A DNA stretch of 64,000 nt from Oscillospiraceae bacterium (GTDB lineage Bacteria > Bacillota > Clostridia > Oscillospirales > Oscillospiraceae): the NCBI GenBank assembly GCA_017622995.1, contig JAGAQA010000008.1, forward strand, positions 1-64,000, given 5' to 3'. Below are positions 1 to 8,055 of this stretch, piece after piece. The notes beneath the pieces were generated by a model that saw nothing but the letters and a program-made list of their open reading frames with translations, was not told the DNA's origin and did not search any database. How positions within the stretch are numbered: the stretch's first letter is position 1; every line of letters starts with the position of its first letter. A program made the position numbers and the translations under genes.

Positions 1-235
1 AATGCGGCTTATTCACACACCGAAGGTGTGTAATTTCAAAAAATGGCTCTTTTTAACCATTTTTTGAAATTCAGACAGCAATCAATGCGTAGCTTTTCCT
101 GCATGGCGAACCATGCAGGAAAAGCAGGTGCAAGGGTTTTGCGGCCAAAGCCGCAAAATCTTTGCACCCGAATAACGCAAAGATTTCCGGAAAGCCTTGG
201 CTTTCAAGACTTTTTGCGTTATTCAGTACGCATTA
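1..235 (+). repeat. Multi-hairpin dispersed repeat, copy A (cut by window edge)
   Basis: This stretch is nearly identical by eye to the reverse complement of 61285-61526. It is a run of consecutive inverted repeats: 15-21 with 25-31; 34-46 with 57-69; 94-106 with 111-123 (CGAA loop); 127-133 with 162-168 enclosing 137-145 with 150-158; and 170-181 with 213-224. The right end finishes in CTTATT-like and CAGTACGCATTA sequence that matches the terminus of the other copy. The 15-31 hairpin is absent from copy B. No transposase is inside it, so it looks like a MITE-type or structured non-autonomous element. It forms the upstream region of the ECF S-component gene. Confidence 0.8.
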
Positions 236-263
236 TATAGAACGGCAGCAGGAGGAATTGCAT

Positions 264-872
264 ATGAAAACCACATCCAACCATGTCAGACGTCTGACCA
301 AGCTGGCGCTGCTCATTGCCATTGAGCTGGTCATGCGGGCAATCGGCCTGGGAGCCGTGCCGGTAGGACCCCTCAACATGAGCTTTCTGACCCTACCCAT
401 TGCCATGGGCGCCATTCTCTGCGGCCCCCTGGAGGGCATGATCATGGGCGGCATTTTCGGCATCCTCAGCCTTACCGATGCCATTTCCGGCCGGTCGGTG
501 ATGACGGGCACCTTCTTCTCCATCAGCCCCCTGCACACGGTGATTCTGTGCGTGGGAATGCGGATGCTCATGGGCCTTTGCTGCGGCTATGTATATAAGC
601 TCTGCGCCAAGGCGGATCACAAGGGCACCTGGAGCTATTTTGTGGGCGCCGTCAGCGCGCCGCTGCTGAACACCCTGTTCTTTATGAGCTACATTGTGCT
701 GGTGTTCTACCGGTGCGATTTTGTTCAGGGCCTGGTAACAAAGCTGGGCGCGGCAAATCCCTTTATGTTTGTGGTGCTGCTGGTAGGGGTCCAGGGCCTG
801 GCGGAAGCCGCCGCCTGCGGCATCCTGGGCGGCATCCTGGCAAAGACCGTAGACGCGGTTGTAAAGAAATAA
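264..872 (+). CDS. ECF transporter S component (substrate unknown)
   Basis: A 202-residue, very hydrophobic protein with about six membrane segments and short loops, the pattern of substrate-binding S components of energy-coupling factor vitamin transporters. The sequence around residues 20-60 (GAVPVGPLN, ILCGPLEGM, GGIFGIL) resembles the general ECF_trnsprt family. It would capture a vitamin or micronutrient and dock to a shared EcfAAT module, which is not in this window. The ATG at 264 is preceded by a good GGAGG seven bases upstream; a longer in-frame reading begins inside the repeat and is not credible. It is followed by its own terminator. The substrate cannot be told from sequence; RibU, PanT or other classes are possible. 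Confidence 0.8.
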   Translation: MKTTSNHVRRLTKLALLIAIELVMRAIGLGAVPVGPLNMSFLTLPIAMGAILCGPLEGMIMGGIFGILSLTDAISGRSVMTGTFFSISPLHTVILCVGMRMLMGLCCGYVYKLCAKADHKGTWSYFVGAVSAPLLNTLFFMSYIVLVFYRCDFVQGLVTKLGAANPFMFVVLLVGVQGLAEAAACGILGGILAKTVDAVVKK

Positions 873-875
873 GAC

Positions 876-906
876 AAAAGCTCCTGCCACCCGGCGGGAG
901 CTTTTT
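876..906 (+). terminator. Rho-independent terminator after the ECF S component
   Basis: AAAAGCTCCTGCC pairs with GGCGGGAGCTTTT around a 3-base loop and is followed by a T run. Confidence 0.8.
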
Positions 907-909
907 CAG

Positions 910-1065
910 TTGACAATTGACAATTGACATTTGACAGTTGAGGAATCCCCTCCGGGGATGAATAACAGTATTGTGAAACTGGAAGTTTTCTGGGTATTTC
1001 CCGTACTTACCTAACCATTTTTTTGAATTATCCCGAAGGGATACCATAATTGTCAATTGTCAATT
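910..1065. repeat. Short element bounded by inverted TTGACAA heptamers
   Basis: The left side carries four to five head-to-tail heptamers (TTGACAA, TTGACAA, TTGACAT, TTGACAG, TTGAGGA) from 910 and the right side ends in TTGTCAATTGTCAATT at 1050-1065, the inverted form. Between them are two small inverted repeats (around 947-960 and 1026-1042) and no gene. It looks like a small non-autonomous mobile or repetitive element. The interval 1066-1122 up to the metA stop holds nothing I can name. Confidence 0.5.
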
Positions 1066-1122
1066 CGCTTAAGCACCTTTTTGTCCATTTCCGCTTCCGT
1101 CAGCTGGCTCCGGGGGCCGCCT

Positions 1123-2067
1123 TTATTCCCCCTTTTCATAGGTGGCGGCGCTGCCCACCGTCATAATGTCGTAAGGCGTGGTCTGGTAGACGAAGTAGTT
1201 CAGCCAGTTGGAAAACAGCAGGTTGGCGTGGCCCCGCCAGGTGACCAGGGGCTCCCGGGTGTCGTCGTCATCCGGATAGTAGTGGGCAGGCACCGAAATG
1301 GGCAGGCCCAGGGCCTTGTCCCGCCGGTATTCCCGATCCAGGGTGTCCGGGTCGTATTCCCCGTGGCCCATGACGAAAATCTGCTTGCCGTGCTTGGTCA
1401 TTACGGCATACACCCCGGCTTCCTGGGAGGAGGCCAGAATCCGCAGCTCCGGGCATTTTTCAATATCCGCCCGCAGAACGGTGGTGTGCCGGGAGTGGGG
1501 GGCGTAGAAGGTATCGTCAAAGCCCCGCAGCAGAATGGAGCGCTTGTAGTCCGCGTGGTGGGGGAATACGCCGAAGAGCTTTTTGTCCAGATCGTATTTG
1601 GGAATGCCGTAGTGGTAGTAAAGCCCCGCCTGGGCGCCCCAGCAGATGTGCAGGGTAGAGTGGACGTTGGTTTTGCTCCACTCCATAATCTGGCACAGCT
1701 CCTGCCAGTAGTCCACCTCTTCAAAGGGCAGCTGCTCCACAGGTGCGCCGGTAATGACCATGCCGTCAAACTTCCGGTGCTTCAGCTCATCAAAATCCTT
1801 GTAGAAGGACAGCAGGTGGTCCTGGGGGGTGTTTTTGGACTGGTGGGAGGTGGTGTGCATGAGAGACAGATTCACCTGCAAGGGGGTATTGCCCAGGAGC
1901 CTGCTCAGCTGGGTTTCCGTCACCACCTTGGTGGGCATCAGGTTTAAAAGCACAATTTCCAAAGGCCGGATATCCTGGGAACCGGCCCGGTTCTGATTCA
2001 TAACAAAGATGTTTTCCTGCTGCAGCACATCCGCCGCGGGCAGATCGTTGGGAATCCGAATGGGCAT
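1123..2067 (-). CDS. metA: Homoserine O-acetyltransferase, MetA type
   Basis: This 314-residue protein matches the MetA family over its full usual length. MetA acylates the hydroxyl of L-homoserine in methionine synthesis, using a cysteine nucleophile. Cys142 (HICWGAQ), His235 and Glu237 (MGHGEY) supply the expected catalytic set. Residue 111 is glutamate (GAPVEQL); E. coli MetA has glycine there. That position is known to decide the acyl donor, glutamate favouring acetyl-CoA over succinyl-CoA, so I call it an acetyltransferase by inference. It is a single gene divergent from pyk, with a TTGGAGGTAG ribosome binding site just before the ATG. Confidence 0.93.
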   Translation of the reverse strand: MPIRIPNDLPAADVLQQENIFVMNQNRAGSQDIRPLEIVLLNLMPTKVVTETQLSRLLGNTPLQVNLSLMHTTSHQSKNTPQDHLLSFYKDFDELKHRKFDGMVITGAPVEQLPFEEVDYWQELCQIMEWSKTNVHSTLHICWGAQAGLYYHYGIPKYDLDKKLFGVFPHHADYKRSILLRGFDDTFYAPHSRHTTVLRADIEKCPELRILASSQEAGVYAVMTKHGKQIFVMGHGEYDPDTLDREYRRDKALGLPISVPAHYYPDDDDTREPLVTWRGHANLLFSNWLNYFVYQTTPYDIMTVGSAATYEKGE

Positions 2068-2095
2068 AATCTACCTCCAAAGGTATGATTGGATT

Positions 2096-2124
2096 ATTAT
2101 AGCAGATTGCGTCGAAAAAATCCA
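2096..2124 (-). promoter_or_regulatory. Probable metA promoter
   Basis: On the minus strand a perfect TATAAT (2101-2096) lies about 30 bases before the start codon; the hexamer 17 bases upstream (TGGATT) is a weak -35. Confidence 0.5.
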
Positions 2125-2192
2125 GATGAGATCCATAGGTATTTCCTTATGCCTGCATAAAATCAATGGTTTTGTATTTATTCCGATGTGTA

Positions 2193-2221
2193 TTGCATCA
2201 AAAATCAGAATATGCTATAAT
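2193..2221 (+). promoter_or_regulatory. pyk promoter, extended -10
   Basis: TTGCAT, 17 bases, then TATAAT preceded by TGC (extended -10). It lies 40 bases before the pyruvate kinase start and faces away from metA. Confidence 0.8.
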
Positions 2222-2261
2222 GCTGTGGTATTCGAAAATCTATGGAAAGTGAGAGATGTTT

Positions 2262-3674
2262 ATGCGGAAAACCAAGATTATCTGCACCATTGGCCCCGCC
2301 TCCGAGAACGAGGAGACTCTGAAAAAAATGTGCCTGGCCGGTATGAATGTGGCCCGGCTGAATTTTTCCCACGGCACCCATGAGGAGCAGCAGAAGAAGA
2401 TTGACCTCATCAAAAAGGTCCGTCAGGAGCTGGATCTGCCCATTGCCGTCCTGCTGGATACCAAGGGCCCCGAGTACCGGATCCGCACCTTCAAAAACGG
2501 CAAGGTCCATGTAAACGCCGGTGACAAATTTACCTTCACCGTGGATGAGGTGGAGGGCGACGAGACCAGGGTCTCCGTCAATTACAAGGGCCTGGTTCAG
2601 GATCTGTCCGTAGGCGACCGGGTGCTGGTCAACAACGGCCTGGTGGTTTTTGAGGTGGAGGAGCTGAAGGGCAGCAACGCCAACTGCGTATGCCTGGTAG
2701 GCGGGGACCTCAGCAACCGCAAGAGCATGTCCTTCCCCAATAAGGTGATGTCCGGTCCCTTCCTGTCCGAGGCGGATAAGAAGGATCTGCTGTGGGGCAT
2801 CCAAAACGATGTGGACTTTGTGGCCGCTTCCTTTGTGTCCACCAAGCAGGACGTGCTGGATATGCGGAACTTCCTGAATGAAAACGGCGGCGAGGGCATC
2901 GAGATCATCGCCAAGATCGAGAACCAGTCCGGTGTGGACAATATTGAGAGAATTTGTGAGGCCTGCGAGGGCATCATGGTGGCCAGAGGCGACCTGGGTG
3001 TGGAAATCCCCTTTGTGGAGCTGCCCGCCATCCAGAAGCGGCTGATTCACAAGTGCCGCCTGCTGGGCAAGCGGGTCATTACCGCTACCGAGATGCTGGA
3101 ATCCATGATTCAGAATCCCCGGCCCACCCGCGCGGAGATTTCCGACGTGGCCAACGCCGTGTATGACGGCACCTCCGCCATCATGCTCTCCGGCGAGTCC
3201 GCTGCCGGTAAGTACCCTGTGGAGGCGGTGGCCACCATGGCCCAGATCGCCGAGTATACCGAGCAGCACACCAGCTACCGTGACCGGTTCTACAAGGCCA
3301 GCTTCCGCATTCAGAATAATCTGGACGCCATTTCCCACGCCACCTGCGCCATGGCCATTGATGTGGACGCCAAGGCCATCGTTGTGTGCTCCGTCTCCGG
3401 CAAGACTGCCCGGATGGTCAGCCGGTTCCGCTGCCCCACCGATATTCTGGGCATGACCACCGATCCCAAGGTCTGGAGAAAGCTGAACCTCAGCTGGGGC
3501 GTTACCCCTGTGCTGGCGGACGAGTACAACTCCATGGATGTGATGTTCTACCACGGCATGTACAATGCAAAGAAATACCTGAGCCTTCAGAGCGGAGACA
3601 GCGTGGTGCTCACCGGCGGCCCCATCAACGGCCAGACCGGCAATACCAACACCATAAAGGTTGAAACGGTTTAG
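2262..3674 (+). CDS. pyk: Pyruvate kinase
   Basis: A 470-residue pyruvate kinase, which transfers phosphate from phosphoenolpyruvate to ADP in the last step of glycolysis. The N terminus RKTKIICTIGPAS, the lysine region IIAKIENQSG and the loop MVARGDLGVEI are hallmark motifs, followed by the TRAEISDVANAV segment. The protein ends in a family-typical C-terminal domain (CSVSGKTARMVSRFR) and lacks the extra PEP-utiliser domain found in Bacillus enzymes. A second ATG six bases upstream is possible, but the spacing from the GTGAG ribosome binding site favours 2262. Monocistronic, with its own promoter and terminator. Confidence 0.97.
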   Translation: MRKTKIICTIGPASENEETLKKMCLAGMNVARLNFSHGTHEEQQKKIDLIKKVRQELDLPIAVLLDTKGPEYRIRTFKNGKVHVNAGDKFTFTVDEVEGDETRVSVNYKGLVQDLSVGDRVLVNNGLVVFEVEELKGSNANCVCLVGGDLSNRKSMSFPNKVMSGPFLSEADKKDLLWGIQNDVDFVAASFVSTKQDVLDMRNFLNENGGEGIEIIAKIENQSGVDNIERICEACEGIMVARGDLGVEIPFVELPAIQKRLIHKCRLLGKRVITATEMLESMIQNPRPTRAEISDVANAVYDGTSAIMLSGESAAGKYPVEAVATMAQIAEYTEQHTSYRDRFYKASFRIQNNLDAISHATCAMAIDVDAKAIVVCSVSGKTARMVSRFRCPTDILGMTTDPKVWRKLNLSWGVTPVLADEYNSMDVMFYHGMYNAKKYLSLQSGDSVVLTGGPINGQTGNTNTIKVETV

Positions 3675-3687
3675 AGAATCCAATCCC

Positions 3688-3740
3688 GCACCGGTGCTGC
3701 CAAGCCTTGCCTCCCACGACACGCTGGCACCGGTGCTTTT
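3688..3740 (+). terminator. Terminator after pyk
   Basis: GCACCGGTGC with a following CCA pairs with TGGCACCGGTGC, then TTTT. The arms are themselves palindromic. The remaining 3741-3990 holds no gene I can support; it is AT-rich and contains the likely cstA promoter region (TAGAAT near 3957). Confidence 0.65.
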
Positions 3741-4002
3741 GTCCGCCTTTCAGGAATATCTGCCTGCTGTGGAAGGACAACTGTGGAATGTCCGCATGGT
3801 AAAAACAATCCGGCAAGGCTTTTTGCAGATTTCACCAACTTTTTTGCAGAATTTTTTAGAAGGAAAAGCAGAGAAAACTTCCAAAAACAGCGGAAAACTA
3901 TGAACAAATAATGGATGATTTGTGAATAATGCAAAATTAACCGCTGCTTATTTGTGTAGAATGCCTGTTGATTTTCGCCGTCAATAGGAGGATAATGGCA
4001 CC

Positions 4003-4068
4003 ATGCGAAAAGCGGCTTACCGCTTCGTAAAACTTTTCTATATGTGTAGGAGGAGTACAAATGTTTAG
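4003..4068 (+). CDS. Possible 21-codon leader ORF of cstA
   Basis: An ATG at 4003 lies 11 bases after a good AGGAGG (3986-3991) and opens a 21-residue reading frame that overlaps the first codons of cstA by 8 bases. A second ATG at 3995 in another frame gives only 11 residues. A hairpin (AAGCGG, CTTA, CCGCTT) lies inside. The strong ribosome binding site with no other gene to serve is the main argument for a translated leader; the peptide is basic and I do not recognise it. Confidence 0.25.
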   Translation: MRKAAYRFVKLFYMCRRSTNV

Positions 4069-5542
4069 CTTTTTGCTCTGCCTGGTTATCCTGATCCTGG
4101 GTTACTTCCTCTACGGCAAGGTCGTAGAGAATACCTTCGGTCCCGACGACCGCGAGACCCCCGCTGTTCGGATCAACGACGGCGTGGACTATGTGGTTCT
4201 GCCTCAGTGGAAGCTGTTCATGATCCAGCTGCTGAATATCGCGGGCCTTGGCCCCATCTTCGGCGCTTTGAGCGGCGCTCTGTGGGGCCCCATGGTATTC
4301 CTGTGGATCACCTTTGGTACCATTTTCGCCGGCGGTGTTCACGACTATTTCTCCGGTATGCTGTCCGCTCGTAACGATGGCGTGTCCATCTCCGAGATTT
4401 CCGGCATCTACCTGGGCGGCGCCATGAAGAACGTGATGCGTGTCTTCTCCGTGGTCCTGCTGGTCATGGTCGGTACTGTCTTCGCGGTTGGCCCCGCCGG
4501 CCTGCTGCAGCTGCTGTGCAAGAACAACGGTGCTGCTGGCCTGCTGTCCAACAAGATGTTCTGGCTGATTCTCATCCTGGTCTACTACTTCATCGCAACC
4601 TTCCTGTCTATTGACAAGATCATCGGTAAGATCTACCCCGTCTTCGGCATCTGCCTGATCATCATGGCTGTGGGCGTTGCAATGGGTATCTTCACCAAGG
4701 GCTACCAGATCCCCGAGATCTGGAACAACCTGAGCAACATTCATCCTCAGGGCACCCCCATCTGGAGCTTCATGTTCATCACCGTTGCCTGCGGCGCAAT
4801 CTCCGGCTTCCATGCCACTCAGAGCCCTCTGATGGCCCGCTGCCTGAAGAGCGAGAAGCAGGGCCACATGGTGTTCTACGGCGCCATGATTTCCGAAGGC
4901 ATCATCGCCCTGATCTGGGCTGCTGCCGGCTGCTCCATCTACACCGGCAAGGAGCTGCTTGAGCTGGGTGCCGGCGGCCCCACCGCTGTTTACGACATCT
5001 GCTCCAAGACCATGGGCGGCCTGGGCATCGCGCTGGCCATGCTGGGCGTTATTGCCTGCCCCATCACCTCCGGCGATACCGCTTTCCGTTCCGCCCGTCT
5101 GGTGCTGGCTGACTGGCTGCACCTGGATCAGAAGTCTTGGAAGAACCGGCTGCTGCTCTGCATCCCCGTTCTGGGCATCGGTGCCGTTCTGGGCATCGGC
5201 AACGCTCTGGGCAAGATCGACTACAATATCATTTGGCGTTACTTCAGCTGGACCAACCAGACTCTGGCTATGATCGTTCTGTGGGCCGCTTCCATGTTCC
5301 TGTTCTACGAGAAGAAGAACTACTGGATCACCGCTGCTCCCGCAACCTTCATGACCGCTGTTTCCATTACTTACTTCATGCTGGGCAACGAGTGCCTGGG
5401 CCAGTTCCTGAACAAGGACGGCTACAACACCGCTCTGGCTTATCCTGTGGGCATCATTGCTGCCGCTCTGTTCCTGGGTATCTTCCTGTACTCCATTAAG
5501 AAGCGCGATGTGAAGCCTCAGTACGAGACGCTGGGCAACTAA
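4061..5542 (+). CDS. cstA: CstA-family carbon starvation / pyruvate transporter
   Basis: A 493-residue polytopic membrane protein with the CstA family signature regions: the N-terminal NDGVDYVVLP segment, FGTIFAGGVHDYFSGM, and CPITSGDTAFRSAR. E. coli CstA (about 700 residues) takes up pyruvate and was first linked to peptide uptake during starvation; this is the shorter form common in Firmicutes. Codon choice is noticeably richer in T-ending codons (gctgct, gttctg) than its neighbours, which I read as high expression. The ATG at 4061 follows AGGAGG. It stands alone, with a terminator 14 bases downstream and an unusual leader upstream. Confidence 0.93.
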   Translation: MFSFLLCLVILILGYFLYGKVVENTFGPDDRETPAVRINDGVDYVVLPQWKLFMIQLLNIAGLGPIFGALSGALWGPMVFLWITFGTIFAGGVHDYFSGMLSARNDGVSISEISGIYLGGAMKNVMRVFSVVLLVMVGTVFAVGPAGLLQLLCKNNGAAGLLSNKMFWLILILVYYFIATFLSIDKIIGKIYPVFGICLIIMAVGVAMGIFTKGYQIPEIWNNLSNIHPQGTPIWSFMFITVACGAISGFHATQSPLMARCLKSEKQGHMVFYGAMISEGIIALIWAAAGCSIYTGKELLELGAGGPTAVYDICSKTMGGLGIALAMLGVIACPITSGDTAFRSARLVLADWLHLDQKSWKNRLLLCIPVLGIGAVLGIGNALGKIDYNIIWRYFSWTNQTLAMIVLWAASMFLFYEKKNYWITAAPATFMTAVSITYFMLGNECLGQFLNKDGYNTALAYPVGIIAAALFLGIFLYSIKKRDVKPQYETLGN

Positions 5543-5555
5543 TCCTGTAATCTGC

Positions 5556-5594
5556 AAGGTGGGGGAGGCTCCTTCCCCACCTTATTCTGTTTTT
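5556..5594 (+). terminator. Terminator after cstA
   Basis: AAGGTGGGG and CCCCACCTT form the stem, followed closely by a T-rich stretch. Confidence 0.75.
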
Positions 5595-5605
5595 CGAGGT
5601 ATCCC

Positions 5606-6607
5606 ATGATTTTTACGCCAAAAAAGCTGGGCTCCAAGACTTTGGAACGGCCCATCCTTTCCGTTGACAAAAAGTTCAGCAAGCGTTTCGGACCCTGCGC
5701 GGTGGGTGACGAGGCCCTGTTTTTAAACAGCTTTTACATCGATTGCTATTACTATGTGGCCCTGTCCTGCGTGAAGCGGATCTTCAAGCGGGTGGCCATG
5801 AGCAAGGGCGGTTTTACGGGCAAAGGCATCTTCGGCTCCATTCCCTACCTTGTGGTGGAGCTGGATGACGGAACCGTCAAGCAGTGCAATTTCAAATACG
5901 AAAACGACGTGGATATGCTGATTGCCCACGTTTCAAAGCTTCTTCCCAATATCCCCACCCACAGCGTGGAGGCGGAGCGCCGTCTGAAGGAAAAAAAGGC
6001 CCGGGAGGAAGCCCGGTATCTGAAGGAGCTGACTCCCAAGGCCCAGGCCAGCCGGGACACGCTGGAAAGCGCCCGGCGGCTGCTGGATTCCTACCCGGAG
6101 GAAACCACCCGGCTTTCCGCCTGTGCCAAGGCAAAGAGAGTCAATGAGCGCACCAATCCCGCCTACCGCTGGGTGGCGCTGGCCATTATCGCGGCGGGTA
6201 TTGTTGCCCTGGGTTACGGCATCAACGTGCTGATCAAAGGGGACAAAACGGGCCTTTACTTTGTTCTGCTGGGCTTTGGTGTGGCGTTCCTGTTCTCCGG
6301 AACCCAGGTTCTGCCCACTGCCCGGAACAATAAGAAGATCATTGAGGCAGAGTGGGTTTCTTCCATTGAAGCAATGCAGTCGCTGATTCCCGAGGATTTC
6401 CCGGTGCCTGCCAGGTATGCCCATCCCATCGTTTTGGACCGCATGATTCGGGTCATTCGGGAGGGCCGTGCCCAGAGCGTTAAAGAAGCGCTGGCTGTTG
6501 TAAAGGAAGACCTGAAGAAGCTGGATTCCTCCGTTCAGGTTGAGCAGGAGGAATACGACGAGGTGGTGGCCGTCAAGCCCATGTTCCTGTGCCAGGAGTA
6601 CAAGTAA
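5606..6607 (+). CDS. Membrane protein of unknown function
   Basis: I do not recognise this 333-residue protein. Residues 1-125 look like a globular beta-rich domain (possibly PH-like, a guess from alternating strand pattern). Residues 115-160 are charged and helical. Two adjacent membrane segments fall at about 188-208 and 214-232, and a charged C-terminal region of about 100 residues follows. The arrangement suggests both soluble parts are on the same side, probably the cytoplasm. The start has GAGG seven bases upstream. It sits between the cstA terminator and its own hairpin, so it is transcribed alone or by read-through from cstA. Confidence 0.7.
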   Translation: MIFTPKKLGSKTLERPILSVDKKFSKRFGPCAVGDEALFLNSFYIDCYYYVALSCVKRIFKRVAMSKGGFTGKGIFGSIPYLVVELDDGTVKQCNFKYENDVDMLIAHVSKLLPNIPTHSVEAERRLKEKKAREEARYLKELTPKAQASRDTLESARRLLDSYPEETTRLSACAKAKRVNERTNPAYRWVALAIIAAGIVALGYGINVLIKGDKTGLYFVLLGFGVAFLFSGTQVLPTARNNKKIIEAEWVSSIEAMQSLIPEDFPVPARYAHPIVLDRMIRVIREGRAQSVKEALAVVKEDLKKLDSSVQVEQEEYDEVVAVKPMFLCQEYK

Positions 6608-6611
6608 AACA

Positions 6612-6641
6612 AGAGCCGTTCCGCTGTCCCGGAACGGCTCT
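6612..6641 (+). terminator. Hairpin after the 5606-6607 gene
   Basis: AGAGCCGTTCCG pairs with CGGAACGGCTCT around a 6-base loop. There is no clear T run, so termination is probable rather than certain. Confidence 0.55.
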
Positions 6642-6657
6642 AAGCTTGTCATAAATC

Positions 6658-6703
6658 CTGTCATTGCGAGGCAGTGCGCACACTCCCGTGGCAATCCCCC
6701 GGA
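6658..6703 (+). repeat. Partial CTGTCATTGCGA palindromic element
   Basis: CTGTCATTGCGAG, a small hairpin (AGTG, CGCA, CACT), then GTGGCAATCC match the left half of the complete element at 39437-39571. The right half is missing; 6704-6840 contains no gene. Confidence 0.5.
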
Positions 6704-6841
6704 TTTTCTGAACCTTTTCGTTCCGAGACGATCCGCTTTTCCTTCAAACCGGGGCATTCCACTCAAGCGTATTCCCTTCGGTCACAAAACCGGCCGCGGA
6801 CCGGTTTGCAATATCATTTCCGCTGGACCGAAGCCCAATAA

Positions 6842-6872
6842 AAATGCCACGACAAAAGTCGTGGCATTTTTT
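6842..6872 (-). terminator. Terminator of tRNA-Ala
   Basis: ATGCCACGAC and GTCGTGGCAT form a perfect stem directly after the tRNA 3' end on the minus strand, flanked by T runs on both strands. Confidence 0.8.
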
Positions 6873-6948
6873 TGGTGGACCCGAGGAGATTCGAACTCCC
6901 GACCCCTACAATGCGAATGTAATGCGCTCCCAGCTGCGCTACGGGCCC
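6873..6948 (-). tRNA. tRNA-Ala(CGC)
   Basis: A 76-base cloverleaf can be folded by hand: acceptor GGGCCCG with CGGGTCC, D arm GCGC/GCGC, anticodon stem TTACA/TGTAG with loop TTCGCAT (anticodon CGC, reading GCG), and T arm GGGAG/CTCCT with TTCGAAT. The acceptor keeps the G3:U70 pair that is the alanine identity element. CCA is encoded. Confidence 0.95.
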
Positions 6949-6972
6949 ATGGGGTTTTCTGTTTGCCTGAGT

Positions 6973-7001
6973 ATTATATCTCGTTCAGGCCGGAAAGTCA
7001 A
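6973..7001 (-). promoter_or_regulatory. tRNA-Ala promoter
   Basis: On the minus strand TTGACT, 17 bases, TATAAT, about 25 bases before the mature tRNA 5' end. Confidence 0.8.
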
Positions 7002-7052
7002 GAAAAGAAATGGAAAAATCCGCTCCGCCCAAATGAGCGGAGCGGACTGGGT

Positions 7053-8030
7053 TTACATGGTAAACTGAATGGCACAGAAGGCAGCGTAGAGGATCAGCAG
7101 CACAACGCCCTGATACCGGGAGAGCTTCCGTTTGGCCAGGGCGGGCAGGGTCAGGAAGGCCATGACGAACAGCATCAGCGGAATGTCCAGAACCAGAGAG
7201 GCGTTGATGCCCCTGATGGTGCTGGACTGGGGAATCCGGAAGGGGGCCAGGGTCATGGATACGCCGCATACCAGAACCAGATTGAAGATGTTGGCGCCGA
7301 TCACGTTGCCCAGAGAAAGGGCGCCGTGGCCCTTGGCAAGGGAGGTGATGGCGGTGACCAGCTCCGGCAGGCTGGTGCCCAGAGCTACAAAGGTCAGGGC
7401 AATGACGGATTCGGGCACGCCCAGAGCCTTGGCAATCAGGGTTCCGTTATCCACCAGCAGGTCCGCGCCCACCGCAACCAGGGCGGCGCCTACCACCAGC
7501 AGAAGGATGTCTTTGCCCATGGAGTTGCCCTTGCTGTTTTCCGGTTCCCCGGCTGCTGCTTCCTCTGGAGGAGCGGGGTTCCGGAAGCCCTGGCGGATGG
7601 TCAGATACATATAGAGGGCAAACAACAGCAGCATCACAACGCCCAGCACCCGGCTGAAGTAGCCGGTGAGGTAGGCATTGAGACAGTAAATTGCGGCGGA
7701 AACAAAGAAGAAAAGCACCGGGGTTTTCAGGGAATCCCGATCCACGGGGCAGGGCCGGACGGCCACGGTAATGGCGGCAATCAGGGCCGTATTGCAGATG
7801 ATGGAGCCGATGGCGTTGCCGTAGGCAATCTCGCCGTGGCCCGTCAGGGCAGAGGTGGCGGAAACCATGACCTCCGGCAGCGTGGTGCCGATGGAAACCA
7901 CCGTGGCGCCGATGATCAGATCCGGCACATGGAACCGCTGGGCGATGCCTGTGGCGCCGTCAACAAACCAGTCGCCGCCCTTGATCAGCAGCACAAGACC
8001 CAATGCGAACAACAGTACAGGAACAAGCAT
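7053..8030 (-). CDS. Calcium/sodium antiporter, CaCA family
   Basis: A 325-residue membrane protein with the two inverted alpha repeats of the Ca2+/cation antiporter superfamily (YrbG type). Alpha-1 lies near residues 40-80 (GATVVSIGTTLPEVMVS, GNAIGSIICN) and alpha-2 near 215-260 (FVALGTSLPELVTA, GNVIGANIFN). It would exchange Ca2+ for Na+ or H+ across the cytoplasmic membrane. A TTG codon four residues upstream touches the AGGAG and is unlikely to be the start; the ATG at 8030 is 12 bases from it. The E2-like gene ends just downstream of this start on the same strand, so the two may be cotranscribed. Confidence 0.92.
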   Translation of the reverse strand: MLVPVLLFALGLVLLIKGGDWFVDGATGIAQRFHVPDLIIGATVVSIGTTLPEVMVSATSALTGHGEIAYGNAIGSIICNTALIAAITVAVRPCPVDRDSLKTPVLFFFVSAAIYCLNAYLTGYFSRVLGVVMLLLFALYMYLTIRQGFRNPAPPEEAAAGEPENSKGNSMGKDILLLVVGAALVAVGADLLVDNGTLIAKALGVPESVIALTFVALGTSLPELVTAITSLAKGHGALSLGNVIGANIFNLVLVCGVSMTLAPFRIPQSSTIRGINASLVLDIPLMLFVMAFLTLPALAKRKLSRYQGVVLLILYAAFCAIQFTM

Positions 8031-8055
8031 TTTTTGAAACAACTCCTAAGATGGT

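Noticed and set aside
43-240. A 65-codon open frame inside the left repeat (and its counterpart at 61169-61456)
   Set aside because: It reads through the hairpin arms of the repeat and is an artefact of the palindromes; no ribosome binding site and different frames between copies.
763-1122. Protein-coding remnant between the ECF gene and metA on the minus strand
   Set aside because: A short stretch near 1070-1120 reads like coding sequence (QLTEAEMDKKVLKRI), but it is only 15 to 20 codons long and runs into the heptamer element, too little to name.
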